Positions 25,077-32,261 of a DNA stretch of 64,000 bases are shown in pieces. The stretch is from Rhizobacter sp. SG703 (lineage in GTDB: Bacteria; Pseudomonadota; Gammaproteobacteria; Burkholderiales; Burkholderiaceae_C): assembly GCF_012275445.1 (NCBI RefSeq), contig NZ_JAAZQK010000006.1, positions 1 to 64,000 of the forward strand. Reading direction: 5' to 3'. Each line of letters starts with the position of its first letter. Position 1 is the stretch's first letter. The notes under the pieces are model-generated. The model worked only from the letters and a program-made list of their open reading frames with translations, did not search any database and was not told where the DNA came from. Both the position numbers and the translations under genes were made by a program.

Positions 25077-26143
25077 GCGGGGGCTCCGGGATGGTGGTGG
25101 TCGTCGTGGCCCTGGTGGGCTCGGTCGGCCTGCTGGCTCTGCTCGCGCTGCATCACGGCCAGCGCCTGCAGTCCCTGGGTCGTGAGCTGGGCGCCCTCGC
25201 CCGGCTTGAGGAACCACAGCCGGAACCAGTTGTCGCGGACGCTATTGCGGAACGTCTGGCGCCAGTCGCGCTGCCGCTTGCCCTCGGCACGTCGGGTCTT
25301 GAACTCGCGCCAGTGCAGCAGCAGGATGTCGCGGTCGATGCCGACGGTCTGGCAGTAGTCGAAGACCGGGTCGGTGTCGGGTATCGGACGCTCGCTCTTC
25401 CGCCGGCACTCGGCGATGAAGGTGGCCAGGCTCACCAACGGCTTCTGCCTCGACTGCCGGGTTTCGTCCGGACCATCGATCCCGAGGTCTTCAGCCCCTT
25501 CAGGGGGTTGGGGGTTAGTCTTTTGTAGAGGTTCTCTTATGGTTAGGGGGCACGACGTGCCGGTCTGACCGGCATCTGGTGCCGGTTGGGGGGCACGTGG
25601 TGCCGGTTGGGCGGCATATGGTGCCGGTTGGGCGGCATATGGTGCCGGGCCGAATGCACCTCTCGCATGCACCTGGGCGGCACCTCGTGCCGGTTGACCT
25701 GCACCACGTGCCGCTTGACCGGCACCAGGTGCCGCCTTGGGGTGGATTCCGGGGGCTTCGGGAGCTTGTGGAAAGCCCGCGAAGGCGGCACGTGGTGCCG
25801 GTTGGTGCCCGGGGGTCCACCGAGGGCCGCGAGCAGGCGCCACAGGTGTTGCTTCGCCGTCCTCGACGGCATGGATGTCCTGCGGTGCGTAGTGGCCCGG
25901 CGTGAGCGTGTAGACGTTCGAGCGCATCTCGCCGGGGCTCACGCGCAGCAGTCGAGCCTCCTCCAGCCAGCGGATGGCGTTGCGCACCGCACGCTCGCTC
26001 AGGCACGTGCGCAACGCGATCGTCTCGACCTTGGGCCAGCAGAAGCCCTGATCGTTGGCCTGGTCGGCCAAGCTGATCAGGACCGCCTTCGGTGTCGGCG
26101 GCATGCGCAGTGGCCAGCAGTCGGCCATCAGGCGCGTACTCAT
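25073..26143 (-). CDS. Phage replication initiator, O-like winged-helix protein
   Basis: A 356-residue protein. Residues about 10-85 form a winged helix (TPKAVLISLADQANDQGFCW, LSERAVRNAIRWLEEARLLR) like phage replication O/DnaD-type N-termini. The middle (about 100-200) is low complexity with a seven-residue periodicity (PAPYAAQ, PAPRAPQ, PAPDAGQ), encoded by the 21-bp iterons. The C-terminal part (about 240-330, RPIPDTDPVFDYCQTVGIDR, WREFKTRRAEGKRQRDWRQT) is the conserved domain found in such initiators. A His/Ala tail ends it. The start has GGAAGGG upstream. It is followed by the helicase with an overlapping stop. The DNA of the gene probably contains the origin. Confidence 0.8.
   Translation of the reverse strand: MSTRLMADCWPLRMPPTPKAVLISLADQANDQGFCWPKVETIALRTCLSERAVRNAIRWLEEARLLRVSPGEMRSNVYTLTPGHYAPQDIHAVEDGEATPVAPARGPRWTPGHQPAPRAAFAGFPQAPEAPGIHPKAAPGAGQAARGAGQPARGAAQVHARGAFGPAPYAAQPAPYAAQPAPRAPQPAPDAGQTGTSCPLTIREPLQKTNPQPPEGAEDLGIDGPDETRQSRQKPLVSLATFIAECRRKSERPIPDTDPVFDYCQTVGIDRDILLLHWREFKTRRAEGKRQRDWRQTFRNSVRDNWFRLWFLKPGEGAQLTTQGLQALAVMQREQSQQADRAHQGHDDHHHPGAPA
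25549..25803. repeat. Iteron array, candidate replication origin
   Basis: Palindromic units of the form GGCAYNNNGTGCCGGTT occur at 25549, 25571, 25592, 25613, 25634, 25679, 25700, 25721 and 25787, with a degenerate one near 25655. Spacing is exactly 21 bp from 25571 to 25634 and from 25679 to 25721, so the units face the same side of the helix. An AT-richer stretch (25514-25548, including CTTTTGTAGAGGTTCTCTTA) flanks the array. The position inside an O-like gene matches the lambda origin design. Confidence 0.7.
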
Positions 26144-26214
26144 CGGGCAACACCCTTCCCTTGCAGCCGTTTGGGCCGCAATGCGTTTTGTCGGTTCATG
26201 TGGAGGTGCGGGCG

Positions 26215-26508
26215 TCAGGCCCGCAGGTTGGAGGCGTGAGAGAGGCGGCCCACGCGTTGGGCGTGGTCGCTCTGGCAGTCGGGATCGCAGTAGCGAGCGG
26301 CGGGGTCGCAGCCCGAGTCGCAGTTGGCGCAGGTGCCGAGCGGCGCGCGGACCAAGTTCAGCGCCTGAGCCTCCTGCTGGGCGCGCAGTCGGTGGCGGAC
26401 CAGGGCGGCCTGCAGGTACGCCGCTTCGCTGACGCTGACCAGGTCGTCTTCGCTCGCACGCTCCAGCGTGTCGCGGCCATCGTGGACGGTGATCGTGCCC
26501 GCGTTCAT
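26215..26508 (-). CDS. Small zinc-ribbon-like phage protein
   Basis: A 97-residue protein whose start overlaps the stop of the CII-like gene by one base (TGATG), so it is translationally coupled. The second half holds six Cys and a His (CANCDSGCDPAARYCDPDC, then QSDH), a pattern suited to binding zinc. The first half is an acidic helix (EDDLVSVSEAAYLQAALVRH). Such small zinc proteins are common in the early operons of betaproteobacterial prophages. Its function is unknown. Confidence 0.65.
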   Translation of the reverse strand: MNAGTITVHDGRDTLERASEDDLVSVSEAAYLQAALVRHRLRAQQEAQALNLVRAPLGTCANCDSGCDPAARYCDPDCQSDHAQRVGRLSHASNLRA

Positions 26509-26981
26509 CAGCAGACCTCCCGGAAGGTCTTCGGGCGGCTGGCCTCGTTGCGCAGCCTCAGGGTGGTGAGCACCGCCTGGATGGCAGACACCAGCTCAGT
26601 AGCCTCGCGCTCGACACGGCGCAGCTCGTTGTCGGAGACCGCACCATCGGCCATCACCTCACCGACTTGGCTGATCAGCTCGGCGAACTCGCGCGCCACC
26701 CGCGTCACGCTCTTGAAGGTGTTGTCGTCGCTGTCGTCAGGGCACGGCGGCAGCGGTAGCACCATGCAGTGGCAAGCCATTGCGAAGGCGTTGAGGATCG
26801 CGTGGTTCTTCGTCAGCAGCGTGAGCTTGAGCGCGTCGGCCAGGCCGAGCTTGGCGGTCGCGTAGTTGGGATCGACTTCGTGGTTCAGCGTCGACGTGCT
26901 CTTGCCGAGCAGCGGTGCGAGCGCCGACGTGCCGCCGGGATGGTCGTGCACGAGGTTGAAGGCGGCGGTTTGGACATTCAT
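26508..26981 (-). CDS. Phage regulatory protein, CII/CP76 family
   Basis: A 157-residue early regulator. The N-terminal DNA-binding half (AAFNLVHDHPGGTSALAPLL, GKSTSTLNHEVDPNY, LGLADALKLTLLTKN) matches the family known as phage regulatory protein CII in P2-like and related prophages. The C-terminal half is helical (FKSVTRVAREFAELISQVGE) and probably mediates oligomerisation. As the first gene of the leftward early operon it is placed to influence the lysogeny decision or early transcription. Confidence 0.82.
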   Translation of the reverse strand: MNVQTAAFNLVHDHPGGTSALAPLLGKSTSTLNHEVDPNYATAKLGLADALKLTLLTKNHAILNAFAMACHCMVLPLPPCPDDSDDNTFKSVTRVAREFAELISQVGEVMADGAVSDNELRRVEREATELVSAIQAVLTTLRLRNEASRPKTFREVC

Positions 26982-27065
26982 GGCATGGGCCTGTGAAAGA
27001 GGCTATGGATGGACCGCGCACTGGTAGCCATACTGCGCACCAATGAGCGCACGAGAAAGAAACTG

Positions 27066-27317
27066 ATGAGCGAGAAGAAGACGGAGGGGATGAGCGTCGA
27101 AATGGTGTTTGCGCAGGTGGGCGTCGAGTTCACCGAGATCGCGTCGCCGATGGGACCGATGGGCGCGCTGCAGGTGACGCTGACTGCACCAGCAGGCCAA
27201 CCCCCTGCCACACTGGTACTCGGCGTACCGGCTGCGCGCCAGCTCGTAGCAGCGCTGCGAGAAGCGCTGTCTCTTCACACTGCCCGGCCGCCCTCGCGGC
27301 CTGAAGCACTGCAGTAG
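27066..27317 (+). CDS. Small phage protein, unknown
   Basis: An 83-residue protein, MSEKKTEGMSVEMVFAQVGV to EALQ. The start at 27066 has a weak purine-rich ribosome-binding site (AAAGAAAC); the frame opens at 27009. A short beta-rich region (EFTEIASPMGPMGALQVTLT) is followed by an amphipathic helix (ARQLVAALREALS). It converges on cro from the left. Both strands are open here; this frame looks more protein-like than the minus-strand alternatives. No family recognised. Confidence 0.5.
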   Translation: MSEKKTEGMSVEMVFAQVGVEFTEIASPMGPMGALQVTLTAPAGQPPATLVLGVPAARQLVAALREALSLHTARPPSRPEALQ

Positions 27318-27329
27318 CTTCGGTGTGGG

Positions 27330-27569
27330 TCAGCATTTCGACGCCCCCGCTTCCGACGTACGAACGATGTCGGTGCAGTTCGCGTCAAGCGGCTGGGCGG
27401 ACGCAGCAAACCAGTCCGGCTTCAAGCAACGAAGTTGCCAAATGCGGGCTTGCGGCAGCACCTCTCTCCACTGGCTGACCGCAGACGGCGAGATGCCAAA
27501 GATCTCTGCGAGGGGTTTCACCCCGCGGGCCAGTCGGATGGCCGCTGACTTAGTGAGTTGAGCTTCCAT
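27330..27569 (-). CDS. Cro-like repressor
   Basis: A 79-residue DNA-binding protein from the ATG at 27569 (a longer frame from 27611 runs into the operator region). The helix-turn-helix is SAAIRLARGVKPLAEIFGIS followed by PSAVSQWREVLPQARIWQL, the layout of P22-type Cro, where a short helical domain ends in a basic recognition segment. It is divergently transcribed from the CI-like gene at 27659, the usual switch arrangement, and should start the leftward early operon containing the CII-like, initiator, helicase and terminase genes. Confidence 0.78.
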   Translation of the reverse strand: MEAQLTKSAAIRLARGVKPLAEIFGISPSAVSQWREVLPQARIWQLRCLKPDWFAASAQPLDANCTDIVRTSEAGASKC

Positions 27570-27658
27570 AGCGCAATAGCTTAGCACACTGATCTTTTGC
27601 TCAGCAAGCACGCTAAGTGAACTGTGTGCGCTAATCCTGCTTAACTATCGAACTGCCG
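27570..27658. promoter_or_regulatory. cro/cI switch region with repeated operator half-sites
   Basis: The 89 bases between the divergent genes hold three copies of a shared half-site: GCTTAGCAC (27579-27587), GCACGCTAAG (27608-27617) and GTGCGCTAA (27626-27634). A further CTTAGTGAG lies at 27549 inside cro. The same word recurs at 28521-28565. These are the natural candidates for CI and Cro operators. Overlapping divergent promoters must lie here, but no strong -35/-10 pair can be singled out. Confidence 0.65.
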
Positions 27659-28369
27659 ATGAGCACCCTCGCCGAACGGATCAAGGAAGCCATGGAAGGC
27701 GCATCCCTGCGCCCCGCGGACCTTGCGCGCGCCACGAAAAAGACCTCGGGCGCGGTGACCATGTGGCTCGGCGGAGGCATCAAGAGCCTAAAGGCTGAGA
27801 GCGCAGCGGCACTGGAAGCGGTGACGGGATACAGCGCCGAGTGGATCGTCACCGGGAAGCTTCCGAAGAAGCGGCCGCAGACCGGAATCACAGAAGCGGC
27901 GTTCAATCGGGTCATGTGGGACATCGTCGATGAGGGCAACACTGCCGAGGACGATCTCCACAATTCGAAGGTCCGAGTGCCCGTGGTTGCCACCGTTCAA
28001 ATGGGAGAAGAGGGGCTCTACGAAGAGCTGGCCTATCCTCTCGGGCGACCCGATGGATACATCGAGGGATACAGCCGCGATCCGAACGCTTACGCGCTGC
28101 GCATTCGTGGGGATGGTCTGCACCCAGCAATCCGGGATGGGCAGTACGTTGTCGTTGAGCCCACCGCGGCATGCGAACCTGGCGAGTACGTGGTCATCGC
28201 CCTCGATGAAGGCCATCGAATGATCAAAGAGTTCATGTTCGAGCGCGGTGGCATCGTGACCGTTCTCAGCGTGAATACTGGCAAGCGCTCCACGTTCGAT
28301 CGGGCCGGCATCCCGGTCATGCATCCCATCGTCGCAGTGGTATCCGCAAGGCGCTGGCACCCCAACTGA
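27659..28369 (+). CDS. CI-like prophage repressor with degenerate S24 peptidase domain
   Basis: A 236-residue repressor that should maintain lysogeny. The N-terminal helix-turn-helix is TLAERIKEAMEGASLRPADL with KTSGAVTMWLGGG. The C-terminal LexA/CI-like domain spans about 105-235 (VPVVATVQMGEEGLYEELAY onward). In cleavable repressors the nucleophile is Ser in a GDSM motif; here the motif is RGDGLHPAIRDG, with Gly153 in that place. The general-base Lys is kept (HRMIKEF, Lys190). RecA-stimulated self-cleavage is therefore not expected, and induction would need an antirepressor or another route. Confidence 0.85.
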   Translation: MSTLAERIKEAMEGASLRPADLARATKKTSGAVTMWLGGGIKSLKAESAAALEAVTGYSAEWIVTGKLPKKRPQTGITEAAFNRVMWDIVDEGNTAEDDLHNSKVRVPVVATVQMGEEGLYEELAYPLGRPDGYIEGYSRDPNAYALRIRGDGLHPAIRDGQYVVVEPTAACEPGEYVVIALDEGHRMIKEFMFERGGIVTVLSVNTGKRSTFDRAGIPVMHPIVAVVSARRWHPN

Positions 28370-28509
28370 TGCCGCTTCGGCTCGCGTTCTCGCGGCTCAA
28401 GTGACGTATCTGCAGACCCCTGACACGAACGTCCTGGCTGTTCGGCGAGCTCGGCCCCAGCACACATAACAGCCTCACGCGCGAGTACCGCCTCGGTGCT
28501 CACCCCTCC

Positions 28510-28566
28510 GATTAGTTGACTGCACTAAGTGGTTTACTTAGCGCATCGAGCTTAGTGCGCTAAGCT
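28510..28566 (+). promoter_or_regulatory. Rightward early promoter region with operators
   Basis: A -35-like TTGACT (28516-28521) is followed by operator half-sites TGCACTAAG (28521-28529), CTTAGCGCA (28537-28545) and the palindrome GCTTAGTGCGCTAAGC (28550-28565). The same half-site occurs between cro and cI. The block lies just before the run of rightward genes from 28594. A matching -10 is not obvious. The interval 28370-28509 shows nothing. Confidence 0.6.
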
Positions 28567-28593
28567 TGCATCCGAATCAACACCGGACATGCA

Positions 28594-28860
28594 ATGCGCC
28601 AACTCGCTCAACTCCATCGCCGCTCGTACGGCAGCAGCCGAACGTCGAACCCCGTCCTCCATCGCGAAACATCGTTGCGCAGCTACCGCTGCCACTTCCA
28701 CCCCGCGGACCGGAGCGGCTTCCCGGCCGCCTGCGACACGGGCGTCCTGCCATTCGTGCAGGTGAAGGCACGCGACGCTGAGCACGCGCAGCGCGTCGCC
28801 CATCAACTGACCGGCTGCTCCATCAGCAACGTCGAGCGCCTCGACGAGGTCGCTGCATGA
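28594..28860 (+). CDS. Small phage early protein, unknown
   Basis: An 88-residue protein, first gene of the rightward operon, directly after the operator cluster. The central and C-terminal part looks conserved: SYRCHFHPADRSGFPAACDT, VLPFVQVKARDAEHAQRVAH and QLTGCSISNVERLDE. Similar short proteins occur in betaproteobacterial prophage early operons, but no function is known to me. Its stop overlaps the next start (ATGA). Confidence 0.6.
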   Translation: MRQLAQLHRRSYGSSRTSNPVLHRETSLRSYRCHFHPADRSGFPAACDTGVLPFVQVKARDAEHAQRVAHQLTGCSISNVERLDEVAA

Positions 28861-28991
28861 GTGCGACCCACACGCACTTCCCCCTCGAAGCCTGGGCCGA
28901 CCGCAATCCGCGCTTGCGCTGGCCCCTCGTGTACCTGCTGCTGCTCCTGCTCTGGGGCCTCGGCGGCTGGATCGCGCCCATCGACTTCTGA
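28857..28991 (+). CDS. 44-residue single-span membrane peptide
   Basis: MSATHTHFPLEAWADRNPRL followed by a hydrophobic helix (LVYLLLLLLWGLGGWIA). The start overlaps the previous stop as ATGA, so it is probably translated by coupling. Size and a single membrane span are compatible with a superinfection-exclusion or other small membrane effector, but that is speculation. Confidence 0.55.
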   Translation: MSATHTHFPLEAWADRNPRLRWPLVYLLLLLLWGLGGWIAPIDF

Positions 28992-29029
28992 GCCCGCGCC
29001 TGCGCAGGCTCCCATCACCGGAGACGTCC

Positions 29030-29413
29030 ATGAATTCCATCGCACAGACGGAGTCCACTCTCGCCGTGCCCGCAGCACCGCTCATTGAGCCATGCTCCGC
29101 CCCTGCCGCTGACGCGCCGCGTGCGCCGCTCGGTGGCTTTCCTGACCCTGCCGCCGCACAGCGCCAGGCGGATCGCGCAGCCGCTGCCCGGCTGGCCGCA
29201 CTCATCCCCAAGCAGCGGCTGGAAGACCTGAAGAAACACATCGTCGCCCACGCGCTCGATGAGGCACGCGAAGCGATCCTGGCCGCGGCCGTTGCGGGAC
29301 GCCGCGCCAGCTTCTGGTCGGGCTGGCGCCATGGTCTCGTTTGGGGCATCCCGATCGGCAGCCTCGCGATCGTCGCAGCAGCAGCCGCCGGCCTGCACTG
29401 GGCTGCAGCATGA
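29030..29413 (+). CDS. Phage membrane-anchored protein, unknown
   Basis: A 127-residue protein with an Ala/Pro-rich N-terminus, a helical middle (AAARLAALIPKQRLEDLKKH, ALDEAREAILAAAVAGRRA) and one C-terminal transmembrane helix (GLVWGIPIGSLAIVAAAAAG). It begins 38 bases after the preceding small gene and its stop overlaps the next start (ATGA), placing it in the rightward early operon. No family recognised. Confidence 0.6.
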   Translation: MNSIAQTESTLAVPAAPLIEPCSAPAADAPRAPLGGFPDPAAAQRQADRAAAARLAALIPKQRLEDLKKHIVAHALDEAREAILAAAVAGRRASFWSGWRHGLVWGIPIGSLAIVAAAAAGLHWAAA

Positions 29414-29619
29414 AGCCCGCCGAAAGCTGGATCCAAGTTCCGCCGCTGCGCGGTTGCGTGCTGTGCCGCCATGGTGCGTTCGATGCTGCCGGAGCCCGCA
29501 TCTGCACCTGCACCGAAGCAGGCCTGCGCGAGCCCACACCGGTGGAACTGATGCGCGATGCGCGCGGCCGCTGCGGTCCTGATGCTCGCTACCTCGACTT
29601 CGCCGGCCTGCGCTGCTGA
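29410..29619 (+). CDS. Small Cys-rich phage protein
   Basis: A 69-residue protein translated from an ATG overlapping the stop of the preceding gene. It contains CVLCRHG and ARICTCTEAG, two CxxC/CxC pairs that could bind zinc, and ends in DARYLDFAGLRC. Similar Cys-rich peptides accompany prophage early genes. Function unknown. Confidence 0.55.
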   Translation: MKPAESWIQVPPLRGCVLCRHGAFDAAGARICTCTEAGLREPTPVELMRDARGRCGPDARYLDFAGLRC

Positions 29620-29654
29620 CGACCACCCCCTAGTTCACTCACCCAAGAGCCCCC

Positions 29655-30254
29655 ATGAGCTGGATCACCACTGCCACCGGCGCCGAGGTCTCGCTGCAGC
29701 ATCCGCAGCCCGGCGCCATCAACCTGCGCACGATCGCGCATCACCTCAGCCTCATCAACCGCTTCACCGGCGCCACCTGCCGCCCGTACAGCGTCGCCGA
29801 GCACTCGCTGCTCGTCTGCAAGATCGCCGAGCGTGAATTCAACCTCGACGTGCACGGCCAGTTCGCCGCGCTGATGCACGACGCCCACGAAGCCTTTGTC
29901 AACGATCTCGCCTCGCCAGTGAAAGACGAAGTCGGGGCGCCCTGGCACACGCTGGAGAGCCGCTTCGCTCGCGTCATCCGCAACGGCTTCGCGCTCAACG
30001 TCGCCAACGCCACGCACGCCAAGGCGATCAAGCAGGCCGACTTGATGGCGCTGGCTACCGAGCGCGCCCAGCTGTTGCCCGCATCCACCACGCCGTGGCC
30101 GGTACTCGTCGGAGTGCAACCCGTCACCTGGGTGAACCTGATGTCGCCCGCCTGTCGCGACACACCCTGGAGCGCCTGGCGCAATGCCTTCATCGAGCGC
30201 GCCGACTCCCTCGACTTCCAACGCCAGCAGCTGGCACGCCAGCTCGGCCGCTGA
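29655..30254 (+). CDS. HD-domain phosphohydrolase (YfbR-like)
   Basis: A 199-residue metal-dependent hydrolase of the HD superfamily. Visible metal ligands are the His of SVAEHSLLVC (near 57) and the HD pair of AALMHDAHEAFVNDLASPVK. The overall layout resembles YfbR-type nucleotidases and phage-encoded HD proteins that act on nucleoside monophosphates. In phages such enzymes may adjust nucleotide pools during replication. It lies in the rightward early operon just before the ParB-like gene. Confidence 0.82.
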   Translation: MSWITTATGAEVSLQHPQPGAINLRTIAHHLSLINRFTGATCRPYSVAEHSLLVCKIAEREFNLDVHGQFAALMHDAHEAFVNDLASPVKDEVGAPWHTLESRFARVIRNGFALNVANATHAKAIKQADLMALATERAQLLPASTTPWPVLVGVQPVTWVNLMSPACRDTPWSAWRNAFIERADSLDFQRQQLARQLGR

Positions 30255-30267
30255 GCATCAAACCCCG

Positions 30268-31770
30268 ATGAAAACCATGGAAACCATCCACGCGCTAGCT
30301 CTCGACCAGTTGCACGAGAGTCCCTTCAATCCGCGCCGCACCTTCACCGGCATCGACGCCCTCGCGGCGAACATCCTGGCCGAGGGCCGCATTCATCAGC
30401 CGATCCTGGTTCGTCCCCGGCCAGACGGCGTCGGCCTGGAGATCGTCTTCGGGCATCGCCGCGTGCGCGCCGCTCGCTTCGCCAACCTCGATACGGCTCC
30501 CTGCATGGTGCGGGACATGACCGATGCGGAAGCCCGCAGCGCCCAGGTGGTCGAGAACCTGCAGCGCACCGACGTGCATCCGCTCGAAGAGGCTGAGGGA
30601 TTCATGTCGATGATCCAGAACGACGGCCTGACCATCGAGGATCTGGTCGTGAAGTTCGGCAAGAGCCGCACCTTCATCTACAACCGGTTCAAGCTGCTCG
30701 ACGCGTGCCCGGCGCTGCGCGACGCCTACCTGGCCGACGAACTCGGCACCGAGGCAACGCAGCTCATCGCGCGCCTGCCATCGACTGCCCTGCAAGAGAA
30801 GGCGTTGGATTGCATCCGGCAAGACGCCCAGGCTCGCCTCGACAACGGCGGCAAGGTCAGCTATCGCCGCATCCACGCCCTGCTCAGCGATCGGTTCTCG
30901 CTGGAACTGAGCGCAGCCATCTTCGACATCACCGACGCAGACTTGCTGCCCGAGGTCGGGAACTGTGTCGACTGCTGGAAGCGCTCCGGCAACGCACCCG
31001 ATTTCTCGGACGTCGCCCACCTCGGCAGCAACGCTGGCGGCCAAGCTGCAGGCTCGACGCGTGGCAGTGCAGACGTCTGCACTGATCCGGACTGCTTCGC
31101 CGAGAAGAAAAAGGTTCACCTGATGCGGGTCGTTCCGCGCGCGCCGGCTGCCGCTGCACCCACCGAGCAGGCCACGCCCGATCGCGAACCGGCGCCGCAC
31201 GTCGAGGCGGTTGTGACTGAGGACATCCCGTCAAATACGCACGAGCACAAGCCGGCGGAATCGACCGTAGAGCCGGCCGCCAACGGCACCGACGCAGATC
31301 ACGATCCGCCAGCCGCAACGCCAATGCCCAAGCCCGTCCGCAACCAACGGCGGAAGGCGATCGACGAGAACGTCACGCCTGCCACTCTCGCAAGCCGCAG
31401 CCGGCTCGACCTGCTAAAGCGCGTCCGCGAGCGAGCCCTCGCCACCGAGCGCAGCGCGTTCGATCTGCGGCTGGTCGCCAAGTTCGTCTGCGAGTCCATC
31501 GCATGGCGTCACCGCGCCACCCTTGAAGGCTTGTACGACTGTGGCATCGGGAACCTGGCATCGCGCATCGACGAGATGCACCCCTCGGCGGTCGCACTCT
31601 TCCTTCTTGACTGCGCGCTCGCGGCCAACGTGATGGTCGGACCTGACGACGCAGAAGAGCAACCGACCCATCTGCTCGCGGCAGCCGAGCACTATCAAAT
31701 CGGCACACCGCTACTTCCGCGCGACGCCGACAAGAAAACACAGAATCAGACGATCAAAGGGAACTTCTAA
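30268..31770 (+). CDS. ParB/RepB/Spo0J-like protein
   Basis: A 500-residue protein from the ATG at 30268. The N-terminal ParB domain contains SPFNPRR, the nucleotide-binding motif GHRRVRAARF (62-71) and ENLQRTDVHPLEEAEGF. A helix-turn-helix follows (TIEDLVVKFGKSRTFIYNRF). The centre has a Cys cluster (NCVDCWKRSG, DVCTDPDCFAEKK), and an Ala/Pro/Glu-rich linker leads to a C-terminal helical domain (SRLDLLKRVRERALATERSA). There is no ParA partner in the window. Phage-borne ParB-like proteins of this size can act as DNA-binding regulators or nucleases rather than partition factors. Confidence 0.85.
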   Translation: MKTMETIHALALDQLHESPFNPRRTFTGIDALAANILAEGRIHQPILVRPRPDGVGLEIVFGHRRVRAARFANLDTAPCMVRDMTDAEARSAQVVENLQRTDVHPLEEAEGFMSMIQNDGLTIEDLVVKFGKSRTFIYNRFKLLDACPALRDAYLADELGTEATQLIARLPSTALQEKALDCIRQDAQARLDNGGKVSYRRIHALLSDRFSLELSAAIFDITDADLLPEVGNCVDCWKRSGNAPDFSDVAHLGSNAGGQAAGSTRGSADVCTDPDCFAEKKKVHLMRVVPRAPAAAAPTEQATPDREPAPHVEAVVTEDIPSNTHEHKPAESTVEPAANGTDADHDPPAATPMPKPVRNQRRKAIDENVTPATLASRSRLDLLKRVRERALATERSAFDLRLVAKFVCESIAWRHRATLEGLYDCGIGNLASRIDEMHPSAVALFLLDCALAANVMVGPDDAEEQPTHLLAAAEHYQIGTPLLPRDADKKTQNQTIKGNF

Positions 31771-31771
31771 G

Positions 31772-32023
31772 ATGGAAGGAAATATCGAACAGATCACCGA
31801 CATCCTCAAGCGCCTCATGGACGTGCGAACACTCGACGCGCGCCTGTGGGATACCGCCGACGTAGCGACCTATTTGAAGTTGAACGTCGCGCACGTACGA
31901 CGCTCTCTCCTTACTCGCTCCGACTTCCCGAGCGCTGTCGACTTGCCTGGAGCGGGCAGTGAACCCATCAGACGTTTCAGGCCAGACGACGTCCGAGACT
32001 GGGCGGAGAAATTTCGCAGATAG
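31772..32023 (+). CDS. AlpA/excisionase-like helix-turn-helix protein
   Basis: An 83-residue protein starting one base after the ParB-like stop. The motif LWDTADVATYLKLNVAHVRR with FRPDDVRDWAEKFRR is the short winged-helix pattern of AlpA/MerR-type excisionases, which bind arm sites and steer the integrase toward excision. The integrase is 9 kb away, beyond the cargo genes. The alternative is a simple transcription regulator. Confidence 0.7.
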   Translation: MEGNIEQITDILKRLMDVRTLDARLWDTADVATYLKLNVAHVRRSLLTRSDFPSAVDLPGAGSEPIRRFRPDDVRDWAEKFRR

Positions 32024-32261
32024 TCCGACAACTCTCGATGTCCGCCGTCAGCCTCGGCGCAGCATATCCGCAGCCAGCGCGAACCGAACGTCGGCTTTGC
32101 CACGACAGCAATGCTTCCCGTTGATCGCTAAGATCTACCGGACGCACCAAGTGAAAATCGCAATCAAAACCGGTGCGTAGAAGATGTTTGAAATCTACTT
32201 CGAACTTTCAGACTCTCTATCGCCCCGTATGATCTGCCCCACCAAATCAATAGGAGAACAT

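Noticed and set aside
25549-25803. The regularly spaced repeats as a CRISPR array
   Set aside because: The units are only about 17 bp with 4-bp spacers, lie in a coding frame and have no cas genes nearby; the iteron explanation fits better. No CRISPR array was seen anywhere in the window.
26978-27278. Leftward frames opposite the small gene at 27066
   Set aside because: The plus-strand frame has a more balanced composition and plausible start; the leftward ones are Ser/Arg-rich and lack ribosome-binding sites. Confidence is only moderate.
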